Shown here piece after piece: positions 24,477-32,319 of a DNA stretch of 49,974 nt (positions within the stretch are counted from its first letter, which is position 1; the number at the start of each line of letters is the position of its first letter). Below the pieces are notes generated by a model that did not search any database, had not been told where the DNA came from, and saw nothing but the letters and a program-made list of their open reading frames with translations. Position numbers and translations under genes: made by a program. This DNA comes from Dehalococcoidia bacterium (GTDB lineage Bacteria; Chloroflexota; Dehalococcoidia; GIF9; AB-539-J10): the NCBI GenBank assembly GCA_030602785.1, contig JAUVZB010000010.1, forward strand, positions 1 to 49,974, in the 5' to 3' direction.

Positions 24477-25943
24477 ATGGCTAATCGAGAGCATCTCGCG
24501 ATTCTCAAAGAGGGTGAACACGCCTGGTGGACATGGAGACAGGCACATCCCGGATTGTCGCCAGACCTGACAAACGCGGATCTTGCTGAAATGGACCTCG
24601 ACCACTATGACCTCACAGATTCCGACTTGACACGTGCAGATCTCTGGTGTGCGAACCTCTTGGGTGCCAACTTGGAACGTGCGAGACTCAATGGTGCATC
24701 TCTCGAGGGAGCAGGTGTTTCATCCGCTACGTTCCGCAACACTCAATTACGGGGTGCATCCCTCAAAGATGCCTTCGGCACGCGTGCAAACTTCGACTCC
24801 GCCGACATGACGAAGGCCATCCTAGCAGACTGCAATCTGTCGACATGCTCCTTTGTTCGCACGACACTGTGTGGAGCCATTCTCGACGGAGCGAAGTGTG
24901 AGGGTGCTGATTTTTCATGCGCAGATCTGACTGGAGCCAAGCTACGCGGAGCCATCCTCGACAGGGCAAAGTTGGACCATTCGATTCTTCGTGGCGCATT
25001 GGTCACCGAGTTGTCTGCACGAGAGGCGGAGTTCGCACAAGTCGAGGCTGAAGGGCTAGACTGGACTGGCTCCATTCTGACGCGTGCTTTCTTCCGTGAT
25101 GCGCATATGCAGGGCTCATGTTTCCGAGACGCAAAGCTGCCGCGTGCCACACTTGTTGGGTGTGACCTCCGCTTCTCAGACTTCTCCAAGACAGAGTTTG
25201 TGGCAACGGCAGTTATTCGCTGTGACATGCGGCACTCATCATTTGACGGTGCCCTTCTTGAGTGCGCCAACATCGTAGAGACTGACCTAGCCAATGCAAC
25301 GCTTCGTGACTGCCGTGTCTACGGCGCGTCTGCCTGGAATGTGACCCTAGATGGGTGTGACCAGACCGGACTAATAATCACACGGGCGTCAGAGGCACCA
25401 GTGACTGTTGATAGTCTCGAAATGGCACAGTTCATACATCTGCTTCTCAACAACCAGAAACTCCGAGCCGCTATTGAGACTATCACCTCCAAGGTTGTGC
25501 TGGTATTGGGCCGTTTCTCTGATACTCAGAAACCCTGCATAGAGGTTATCCGATGCGTCCTGCGGTCACATGGCTATGTGCCAGTCGTTTTTGACTTCGA
25601 GGGCCCGAGGAGCAGAGACGTATTGGAGACTGTTGCCCTCCTCGCAGGACTTGCGCGATTCGTCGTTGTGGATTTGAGCGACCCCCGCAGTGTGCCAGCC
25701 GAACTCGAATGTATTGCATCACAACTTCCTTCGGTACCCGTAGCCCCAGTACTGCGAATTGGGCAACAACCCTATCGAGTCTTCGAGCATGTCTCACGCA
25801 GAAGTCAAGTTCTGGAGGTCTTGACCTATGCTGACACTCGGGAGCTGGAATCCATTGTGAGAGACAGCGTCATACCACTTGCCGAGCAACGAAGCAGCAA
25901 GACACAACTCAGACCGGGCCGCACAGATGCAATGTCAAGCTAG
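24477..25943 (+). CDS. Pentapeptide-repeat protein with a Rossmann-like C-terminal domain
   Basis: A 488-residue protein. Residues about 30-300 are pentapeptide repeats (A/C-D/N-L-x-x units such as ANLLGANLERARLNGASL), forming a right-handed quadrilateral beta-helix. Residues about 335-455 form a separate alpha/beta domain: VVLVLGRFSDTQKPCIEVIR, then YVPVVFDFEGPRSRDVLET and ARFVVVDLSDPRSVPAELEC. I know the latter as a recurrent C-terminal partner of pentapeptide repeats; it looks TIR-like in strand order, but its activity is not established to my knowledge. The ATG follows GAGAGA. This is probably a stand-alone sensor-effector; inferred. Confidence 0.85.
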   Translation: MANREHLAILKEGEHAWWTWRQAHPGLSPDLTNADLAEMDLDHYDLTDSDLTRADLWCANLLGANLERARLNGASLEGAGVSSATFRNTQLRGASLKDAFGTRANFDSADMTKAILADCNLSTCSFVRTTLCGAILDGAKCEGADFSCADLTGAKLRGAILDRAKLDHSILRGALVTELSAREAEFAQVEAEGLDWTGSILTRAFFRDAHMQGSCFRDAKLPRATLVGCDLRFSDFSKTEFVATAVIRCDMRHSSFDGALLECANIVETDLANATLRDCRVYGASAWNVTLDGCDQTGLIITRASEAPVTVDSLEMAQFIHLLLNNQKLRAAIETITSKVVLVLGRFSDTQKPCIEVIRCVLRSHGYVPVVFDFEGPRSRDVLETVALLAGLARFVVVDLSDPRSVPAELECIASQLPSVPVAPVLRIGQQPYRVFEHVSRRSQVLEVLTYADTRELESIVRDSVIPLAEQRSSKTQLRPGRTDAMSS

Positions 25944-26063
25944 GCAATGGAATCCTCCGTTTGTTTGGCTGGTTTGACTCTCTCGATGTAGCTGGTAATG
26001 AACGCGCCGGCCTGCGATGCTGTCACAGATGACATGAGGATTGATGGTCACGAATGGCTGTGA

Positions 26064-26411
26064 CTAACCATAGTGAATGGCTTCGGTGATTGCTACTGTC
26101 AGTTGCCGCAGGAACTCTCGGCTGAAGAACTCTTGCTTGATCGCTTCTCGCAAGAGCTCGAGCAGCTCCTTTTCACCAATCATCGGGGCATACTGGCCAT
26201 ACCTCTCCTTCCCAATTGTCCCAATATAGTAGGGGAACCAGAACTCCTTGTCCCCGTTCTCCCACTGTATTTCCGCGATGGTTGGACGGAATGAGGTATT
26301 GTCCCCCCACTTCTCAGTCTGAAAAACAACAGGCTCGGGAAGTTCCGCCACCTTGTTGATGTAGAACTTGCCCCAGTTTTCAGCTCTGTGCCACGTACCT
26401 GGTTTGATCAC
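26064..26411 (-). CDS. Hypothetical protein (115 aa)
   Basis: Unrecognised. From the GTG at 26411 (4 nt after GGAGG) it reads VIKPGTWHRAENWGKFYINK, then FQTEKWGDNTSFRPTIAEIQ, a strand KEFWFPYYIGTIG, and a C-terminal helix (ELLELLREAIKQEFFSREFL). It is rich in Trp and Tyr. The next gene on the same strand is about 85 bp upstream, so they may share a transcript. No membrane segment is visible. Confidence 0.6.
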   Translation of the reverse strand: MIKPGTWHRAENWGKFYINKVAELPEPVVFQTEKWGDNTSFRPTIAEIQWENGDKEFWFPYYIGTIGKERYGQYAPMIGEKELLELLREAIKQEFFSREFLRQLTVAITEAIHYG

Positions 26412-26496
26412 TGTTCCTCCCTCTTGTTGCACCTGCCGTGTAGCCCCAATTCAAACACCAATCCCTGGATAGACACGTTGAGAAGCCAGTTCATTC

Positions 26497-26793
26497 TCAG
26501 GACTGCAGTCTTCTCCACAGTGTGTCAATGATCCTTGTTGATGCACCATCCGGGTCTTGCTTGATGATTTCCAGCAGGTACGGATCAGTCACTTCCGGAT
26601 GGCATGATCGCAGCAGGTCATCATTCCCCTGCCAGAGACCAAATGTGTTGCGGATGTACTGGCCGAGACCGAAGTGGTGGAGGATCAGATCGCTGTGTGG
26701 AGTTGTCCGGAAGGTGTCCTTCTCGTCAGCACTCAGAGTTGAGACCAGCAGGTTCACTGCCTCATCAACGGTTGTCGGCCAGTTGGTGCTCAT
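26497..26793 (-). CDS. DUF6794-like small protein
   Basis: A 98-residue protein: WPTTVDEAVNLLVSTLSADE, HHFGLGQYIRNTFGLWQGN, then LLRSCHPEV and ASTRIIDTLWRRL. This pattern (W-x-TV-x-EA, HFGLG-x-x-IRN-x-FGLW-x-GN) is what I recall for the domain of unknown function DUF6794. Members are scattered across bacteria with no known role. The start ATG at 26793 has only a weak ribosome site. It lies next to a diverged family C repeat. Confidence 0.75.
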   Translation of the reverse strand: MSTNWPTTVDEAVNLLVSTLSADEKDTFRTTPHSDLILHHFGLGQYIRNTFGLWQGNDDLLRSCHPEVTDPYLLEIIKQDPDGASTRIIDTLWRRLQS

Positions 26794-26812
26794 ACGTCCA
26801 AGGGGTTGCCAC

Positions 26813-26855
26813 TCTATGTTCTATATTCAGTAGCAGTGCTTTTGTGCTTTCAAGC
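26813..26855. repeat. Family C repeat, diverged copy 4
   Basis: AGTAGCAGTGCTTTTGTGCTTTCAAG matches the core of the family. On the minus strand the shared frame reads LESTKALLLNIE and here is preceded by an ATG (MLESTKALLL). Confidence 0.6.
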
Positions 26856-26958
26856 ATGGCTGTATATGAGCGAACCGAAGGTTCTGTTGAGTAGTGTCTC
26901 AGTCTCCACACGACGGGTGGCTCAACTGCTGAGTGATGCATCCATCGCCGTGTCAGGT

Positions 26959-28863
26959 CTAAGTCTGCAGAGTCTCGTTGATTCGCAGGAACAGTTTCTC
27001 AAATCGGGCCAGGGTGCCTGCACTCAGTTGCGGTAGGAACTCATCTCTGTGCCGCAGCAAGAAATCGGCAGGGCACCCATGGTCAAATTGTTCAATGCCC
27101 CGGTGTCTCACAATCTGCCGTATGATGGAATCAGAGCCTGTGAGGTCTGAGGTCCGTATGGAAGTGCCAAACGCTCGATTGTACAGCTTTAGATAGTCAT
27201 CAGTAGTGAACAAATCTTCGACATCCGCATCCTTCTGACCTTCTAGTAGTTCTCCAATAGCTATGATCCGTTGGTCACTCAAGTATCCTCCAGAAGCCAT
27301 ACGTAGCAGGCGCTGATGACCAGTGCGCTGGGAGTCAACTACCACCGTCACATTCAAGTGATGCCCAAGCAACGCTACAAATGTTGGTATCATGTCTGCT
27401 CCCCCGACAGGTACCACAGACCAACGATCATTCAAGCAGGTTCGACCGGGCTCATTCTTCAGAAAATCAGAAATGACCGTCAGGTAGGTATAATCCGACG
27501 TACCCTCGACAACGAGGTTATGAGGAGCAATGAATAGATGCTGGGCCAGGTCATAGCCGAGAGCACCTTGCAGTGGAAACAATGTGTCTTTGTCTTTGGT
27601 CAATACGTCCTGCGTGACTTTGGCTCCATTCTCTGGGCCATGGTCTTCTATCAGTCTCACGCGCTCTAGCTTGTCAGGCTGGATCATGAAAGGCGAATGA
27701 GTTGTATAGAAGACTTGCCACTTCGCGGCTAGGCGCTCCTCAATGAAGCGCAAGAAGTCAGCCTGCGCACGTCCGTGAAGTCCAAGAGCAGGCTCATCCA
27801 AGAGGATTACTACAGGGGTTTCCTGGAACTCGTACTCGGAGAAGGCTGCTAGGAACGAGAAGAACCATTGAAACCCGGAGGAATGCCTGTCAAACGGGAG
27901 GGACAATGAGTGTCGCTCATCCCAAATGCGTATCTTCAATTCATCGACCGCCACTTGGTCATTCTTCTTGATTACCGTAATGTCGGGTTGTACACGCAAC
28001 TCAGGATTCTGCGTCCAGTATCTTCGAACGTCCTGGGTGATGGCGTTGGCAACATTCTCCAACTCACGCTTTCGCCGCTCGTAGTCTGGATTCAGTAGAT
28101 ATGCGTCCTCGACAGCAGCACTCTTGAGGAGCGAACGCGCTGTGAGCTGGCTATCACTCAGGCTCTTGGGGTCCTTTTGCAACACATCGCTGACCGCCAC
28201 CGAGTACGGAAGATTGCTGTACTCATGATAGTAGAAGAACTGCGGGATGCGCTCTTCAATGTGCTTCCATACAGCCGCGGTTAGATTGCCAGAAGACCAC
28301 TCCGTGGCAAGTTGCTCCTTCAGAGCAATGGCACTTTGTATCACCTCTTCGGGCTTCTCGTCAGTTTGCAATTCCTCAAGGCGCTGCAAGAGACCATCAA
28401 AATCTTCCACGGCCTCGAACTCCATAGCTATTGTCTCTGGCAAAGATGACCGGATGTGTCGAATTGCGGCTTGTTCGTCGACTTCAAAGTCGTACAGAAG
28501 TTTGTCACTGTAGTCTCTTCGGAGAGTTAGTCGAGTCCCGTTTGCCAAGACACCAGTCCCGAAATGCCTTTCGATGGTTTCAATGTCCAAAGGCTGCAAT
28601 TCAAACACAGCGGTTATCGGAGTTACCTCCTCCAGTCTTGTGCCCTGTAATCTGTCACGTTTCTCTAACCATGCAGGGTACTGGTCAGAAACCGACAAGC
28701 TGACATTAGGCCTAGCTGGGTTCAAAAGAGACAGCGCGCACAGGAATGCAGTTTTTCCGGACTCGTTCTTACCTACCAGACAGGTGATATCAGGTTGTAT
28801 GGATACTGGCGTTGAATCAACAAAGTTGCAGAACTTCTCGACCCTTACCTCCACAAGCTTCAT
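26959..28863 (-). CDS. OLD-family ATP-dependent endonuclease
   Basis: A 634-residue AAA/ABC-type ATPase fused to a TOPRIM nuclease. Walker A GKNESGKT is at 31-38 in an SMC-like N-terminus, and the ATPase signature and Walker B are in VVILLDEPALGLHGRAQADF with TTHSPFM as the His loop. The TOPRIM region begins LVVEGTSDYTYL and continues to KDADVEDLFTTDDY, the acidic pair expected for metal binding. The ATG at 28863 is 6 nt from AGGAG; another at 28869 touches it. OLD proteins work alone or with a helicase (Gabija) in phage defence. No GajB-type UvrD helicase is present here, so a stand-alone class 1 OLD is likelier. Confidence 0.9.
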   Translation of the reverse strand: MKLVEVRVEKFCNFVDSTPVSIQPDITCLVGKNESGKTAFLCALSLLNPARPNVSLSVSDQYPAWLEKRDRLQGTRLEEVTPITAVFELQPLDIETIERHFGTGVLANGTRLTLRRDYSDKLLYDFEVDEQAAIRHIRSSLPETIAMEFEAVEDFDGLLQRLEELQTDEKPEEVIQSAIALKEQLATEWSSGNLTAAVWKHIEERIPQFFYYHEYSNLPYSVAVSDVLQKDPKSLSDSQLTARSLLKSAAVEDAYLLNPDYERRKRELENVANAITQDVRRYWTQNPELRVQPDITVIKKNDQVAVDELKIRIWDERHSLSLPFDRHSSGFQWFFSFLAAFSEYEFQETPVVILLDEPALGLHGRAQADFLRFIEERLAAKWQVFYTTHSPFMIQPDKLERVRLIEDHGPENGAKVTQDVLTKDKDTLFPLQGALGYDLAQHLFIAPHNLVVEGTSDYTYLTVISDFLKNEPGRTCLNDRWSVVPVGGADMIPTFVALLGHHLNVTVVVDSQRTGHQRLLRMASGGYLSDQRIIAIGELLEGQKDADVEDLFTTDDYLKLYNRAFGTSIRTSDLTGSDSIIRQIVRHRGIEQFDHGCPADFLLRHRDEFLPQLSAGTLARFEKLFLRINETLQT

Positions 28864-29003
28864 GTTCATCTCCTATGACAGCTAGTCATTTGGTGCACGT
28901 GCCAACTCCACATTCGGTTCCTGTAGTCCATGATACTGGTCATCAGCCCCGATGCTCTCTGCATCCAGTCTAGTCAACCACTCATCAGGCGTCAACAACT
29001 GGG

Positions 29004-29099
29004 TTACTTGAAGAACTTGCCCAATCCTCTGCCTGTGACTTTCCCCGCCGCTCGTCTTGCAATGCGCTTCCCTACCGTGCCCTTCTTGACAGCATTCAC
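29004..29099 (-). CDS. Possible 31-residue basic peptide
   Basis: A GTG at 29099 stands 4-5 nt behind GGAGG and opens a short frame, VNAVKKGTVGKRIARRAA followed by GKVTGRGLGKFFK and a stop. It has about ten Lys/Arg and an amphipathic pattern. The ribosome site is the best in this 870-bp gap (28864-29738), otherwise empty apart from a half hairpin at 29248. Short length makes it doubtful. Confidence 0.3.
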   Translation of the reverse strand: MNAVKKGTVGKRIARRAAGKVTGRGLGKFFK

Positions 29100-29247
29100 G
29101 TCCCCTCCCCCATGATCCTAGCCGTCCTGTACAGAAGACTTCGGATATTCACGGCCTCCTCCTTGTGTTCATCGGAGTCACATGAAGCATGACAAATACC
29201 TGTGACAACTGTCTGTCACCACCCAGGAGGTTGCACAGGATGATGGG

Positions 29248-29306
29248 CTAAGCACACCAACCGCTTTGCTGACACTGTTGGGGGTTGAGAATAGCAATCA
29301 GTTATG
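29248..29306. repeat. Half copy of a hairpin A variant
   Basis: CTAAGCACACC, then CACTGTTGGGGGTTGAGAATAG, parallels the left half of the hairpin at 36905-37005 (CTAAGCACACC ... GTTGAGTGTTGAGAATAG). No right arm follows; the next 300 bp are GC-richer sequence unlike the surrounding element. Confidence 0.5.
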
Positions 29307-29738
29307 AAGCCAGATAGTCCACGCTCGTTCATCCAACTTGCCAGCACGACCTGCCGACCTAGGACTCATGGCCCGCCTACCAAAGTTCCAGCCGTTTCCA
29401 CCCCCAGCACGTCTCACGGTGCTAGACTGTCCAAGACCCCCTGGCCGGACCATCCAAAGCGGCGCGGTTGGCTCCCCTCGTACCGGTCGAGCCCCGCGCC
29501 GCACGTTCGTTTCTTACCCGCTCTGTTGCGTTCAACGTCACCATCTGCTGCATGCGGACATTTTCGCTGAACCCTTAGGGGAGGACAGAATCGTAGACCG
29601 TTAACAACCGTTTCCCATCAAGCTTGAGTCCCGCACCCATTTTGAGTACACTAATTGATACTATCTGCGCTCCCATGAGTTGGTCACACCCCATTGGAGG
29701 CAACTTGTGGCGCACCTGCGGTGCGCAATGGCTCTTCA

Positions 29739-30362
29739 ATGATTGAACAGTTGCTGAACAGGTTCACAATCGTCGTTCCTGGAACTTGGAACCCTGGGAT
29801 TTTCAGCCCAGACTGGCTCGGTGGCAGAGTCTTTGATACAGACCAAATATCAGTCGGGGTTTCCTTGCAGCCTGGACTTCCTCGCAGATTGACGGCTGAG
29901 CACGTTACGGTCATGCCTTCTGCGACCCAACTCCAGCTGGTCGTTGACGACCCAACTGAAGGAGCACTTGTCAGAATGGAAAGTGCGGCCGTGCGAATAC
30001 TGCGCGCACTTGAACACACGCCGGTTACCGCCGCCGGGGTGAACTTTGGCTACAAGCTCGAGTCTGTCTCTTCAGACGACCTTTCTTGGTTTCAGAAGCC
30101 GCTCACTCGAGAGTTTGCGGACCAAGGATGCCTTGCGAAGGCCAACGAGTATGTATGGACTCTCGACTACGAAGGCGTGATTCTGAATGTCGGGTGTAGA
30201 GTCGCTGCCGACAACGCCACATTCAAGTTCAACTTCCACAAGGACACGCCCACTGCGGTTCTCGCGGCAGAGCATATCGAAGGTAAGGTGCTGTCTTACC
30301 GCGACAAGTCCAGAAGCATCATGACCGAAGTCTTCGGTTTGAACATGGAGGAGGGTTCATGA
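29739..30362 (+). CDS. Hypothetical protein, first gene of a three-gene operon
   Basis: A 207-residue protein of a family I cannot name. Features: FTIVVPGTWNPGIFSPDWL near the N-terminus, then a strand-rich middle (AEHVTVMPSATQLQLVVDD), HTPVTAAGVNFGYKLE, and YVWTLDYEGVILNVGCRV. It looks like a compact alpha/beta protein without membrane segments. The start is uncertain: the ATG at 29739 gives MIEQLLNRF, and earlier in-frame TTG/GTG codons exist from 29694. Its stop overlaps the ATG of the next gene (ATGA), so the genes are translationally coupled. Confidence 0.7.
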   Translation: MIEQLLNRFTIVVPGTWNPGIFSPDWLGGRVFDTDQISVGVSLQPGLPRRLTAEHVTVMPSATQLQLVVDDPTEGALVRMESAAVRILRALEHTPVTAAGVNFGYKLESVSSDDLSWFQKPLTREFADQGCLAKANEYVWTLDYEGVILNVGCRVAADNATFKFNFHKDTPTAVLAAEHIEGKVLSYRDKSRSIMTEVFGLNMEEGS

Positions 30363-30625
30363 CAGACGGCAGTACGATTGCGACTGACGCCGAGGCTCCC
30401 CAGGGTTCCTATCAACCCGCGGAGGCAATTGAACCGGATATGGACACTAGCGACGCGGAGAGCTTCCACCGCCACATCTGGATTCGTCAACGAATGCACA
30501 TTGCTGCCAGTCGTACAACTCCGAAGAATCTGGAGCTGGAGTTTCCCATTGACCTCGGTCGGCTAAGTCGCCGCAGACACATGCAAAAGCTGAATCGCGG
30601 CGAGAAGGACTCGGAGGATTCTTAG
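30359..30625 (+). CDS. Hypothetical protein, second gene of the operon
   Basis: An 88-residue acidic protein overlapping its neighbour by 4 bp. The N-terminus (MTDGSTIATDAEAPQGSY) looks disordered; the C-terminus is basic (GRLSRRRHMQKLNRGEKD). The middle RHIWIRQRMHIAASRTTPKN may be a helix. It resembles a small linker or antitoxin-like subunit more than an enzyme. No known family is recognised. Confidence 0.6.
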   Translation: MTDGSTIATDAEAPQGSYQPAEAIEPDMDTSDAESFHRHIWIRQRMHIAASRTTPKNLELEFPIDLGRLSRRRHMQKLNRGEKDSEDS

Positions 30626-30643
30626 ACTACCGTTGGATGAGGT

Positions 30644-31642
30644 ATGCATTTCACCTACAAGCAGTGTGAAGGAGACCTTCGCCAAGGGGACCTCCTCCGA
30701 ATCACCGAACCACTCCGGACAATGCTAGCGGACGTCCACCCCTATTACGCGCGCCACCCGGACTACAAGGCCCTAATGGTGCTCACCCAGTCTTGTGACT
30801 TGGTACGGCGCGACAAGGCTCCATGCAAGTCACCATACATTAACCTGTGCGCGGTTCGTCCGCTCGAGACTGCAGTCAGGCGAGAGCTGACCAAGTTCCA
30901 GCGATCGCACTTCATGAAGACACACGCTGTTTGTGAGGCGAAGCACAAGATGTGGGGCGAGGACTTCTTGGTCAAGCTCTTCAATAACAACCTCCCTGAC
31001 TATTTCTACCTTCACGAGGACCAAGAAGCGGGAGTCAAAGAGGAGCTAGTCGCATTCCTACAGCTGGCTGTTGCCATCAAGTCCGACCACTACGATGTCT
31101 GTCTAGCTGCCAGGTACGCCCAGTTGAAAGAGGTGTTTCAGGCCAAACTAGGTTGGCTCGTGGGTCACGTCTACTCGCGAGTTGCCACCGCTGACTGGAC
31201 TCCCGACAACTGCGGTCAAGACGAGTTCGACCAACTGGTCAAGGACGAACTAGGAGCCTGTCCGAGTAATGTCCGGTCTAGCTTCAACATGTGGAAAAGA
31301 CCGAAAGAATCTAGCTTCAGGGGCTGGCCTATTTGGGATTACTCAGACACGCTCCTAGAGGAGCAGTCCTATTGGCTCCAGCCCCGAGAAATCCGCGCGC
31401 TGGAGAGGTTCTGGGAGCAGCGATGCAAGCAATTGGGCGATGACAAGTACCAACTCACTGAACAGGAAATCGATGACACCGTACAGAACTGTCGGCAGAC
31501 AGTCGCCAACCAGAAGCTGCTGACGGCGGTGGATATCGTGCTGCACCACGCCCGAAAGTGGCAGACGGCCGTAGAACGCGGCAGAGATGAGGACTGGGAG
31601 TCCGAACTACTCGCCGATAGAGAGTTCACGAGGCTCTTCTGA
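30644..31642 (+). CDS. Hypothetical protein with a QSCDL motif, third gene of the operon
   Basis: A 332-residue protein starting 18 bp after the previous stop. Near the N-terminus it has RQGDLLRITEPL and DYKALMVLTQSCDLVRRDK, a strand ending in a conserved-looking Ser-Cys-Asp. This arrangement (GDL ... TQSCD) occurs in a group of uncharacterised proteins often next to defence genes, from memory only. The C-terminal half is helical and includes NMWKRPKESSFRGWPIWDYS. I do not recognise a catalytic domain. Confidence 0.7.
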   Translation: MHFTYKQCEGDLRQGDLLRITEPLRTMLADVHPYYARHPDYKALMVLTQSCDLVRRDKAPCKSPYINLCAVRPLETAVRRELTKFQRSHFMKTHAVCEAKHKMWGEDFLVKLFNNNLPDYFYLHEDQEAGVKEELVAFLQLAVAIKSDHYDVCLAARYAQLKEVFQAKLGWLVGHVYSRVATADWTPDNCGQDEFDQLVKDELGACPSNVRSSFNMWKRPKESSFRGWPIWDYSDTLLEEQSYWLQPREIRALERFWEQRCKQLGDDKYQLTEQEIDDTVQNCRQTVANQKLLTAVDIVLHHARKWQTAVERGRDEDWESELLADREFTRLF

Positions 31643-32319
31643 GGTGAAATACCGCAGGCGATTCAGCTAGGCCGCAACCCACTCCGATGGCCCGTGTCAG
31701 TCCCGGCCAGAACGCCGAGCGGCTGCTGGCATCCTGATTCTTGCAGGAGGCAGCCATTGCTAACATTCTTGCTAACGAACTCTTCACCACCCTGCACAAC
31801 CATCCGTGACCCAATGGCACAATTCGTAGCTGAGCGCCCAGCAGAACATCACCACGGCCTACGTATCGCCACTCTCCGGGACGTGCCTCTTGAATCTTTT
31901 GATCAGGGTGTCGTGGGTCTGAACCCCACACGGTCTGTCTTCTCGCCCTCAGAACCATGCAGCATGTGACCCACCACCTCGTTCGTCACAACTTTGCAAA
32001 GCCAGCTACAACCCAATGCCCTTCTGCACACGTGCTGCAAGCATAGAGCAGCCCCTGCTTTACGTACACTTCAAAGCTGCGTTTATGCTTGTGCGGATCT
32101 GCGTAGCAGAAGGTCGCAGAGCAGAATACAACTGTTGCAAAGTGGAGGCCATGGACATGACCGTAGATTGTCAGGACTCATGGACATCGGCTAGTACTGT
32201 TATGTCCATTACGAAGACGCAGTGTTTGCCTGCAGACGATCCTGCACCCGAAACGAGACACATCCCCATCACGCCCATCACTCGGGACATTGACGCTCCA
32301 CATGTCGATTGATTCCTAG
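31643..32319. other. Gap with one weak small ORF
   Basis: No clear gene. The best candidate is a 53-residue frame at 32151-32312 (+), MDMTVDCQDSWTSASTVMSI onward, whose ATG pair follows GGAGG; it ends just before the convergent primase gene. I give it about 0.25 probability of being real. Confidence 0.4.

Noticed and set aside
26959-28863. Gabija system
   Set aside because: Only the OLD-type (GajA-like) protein is present; no UvrD-type GajB helicase lies next to it.
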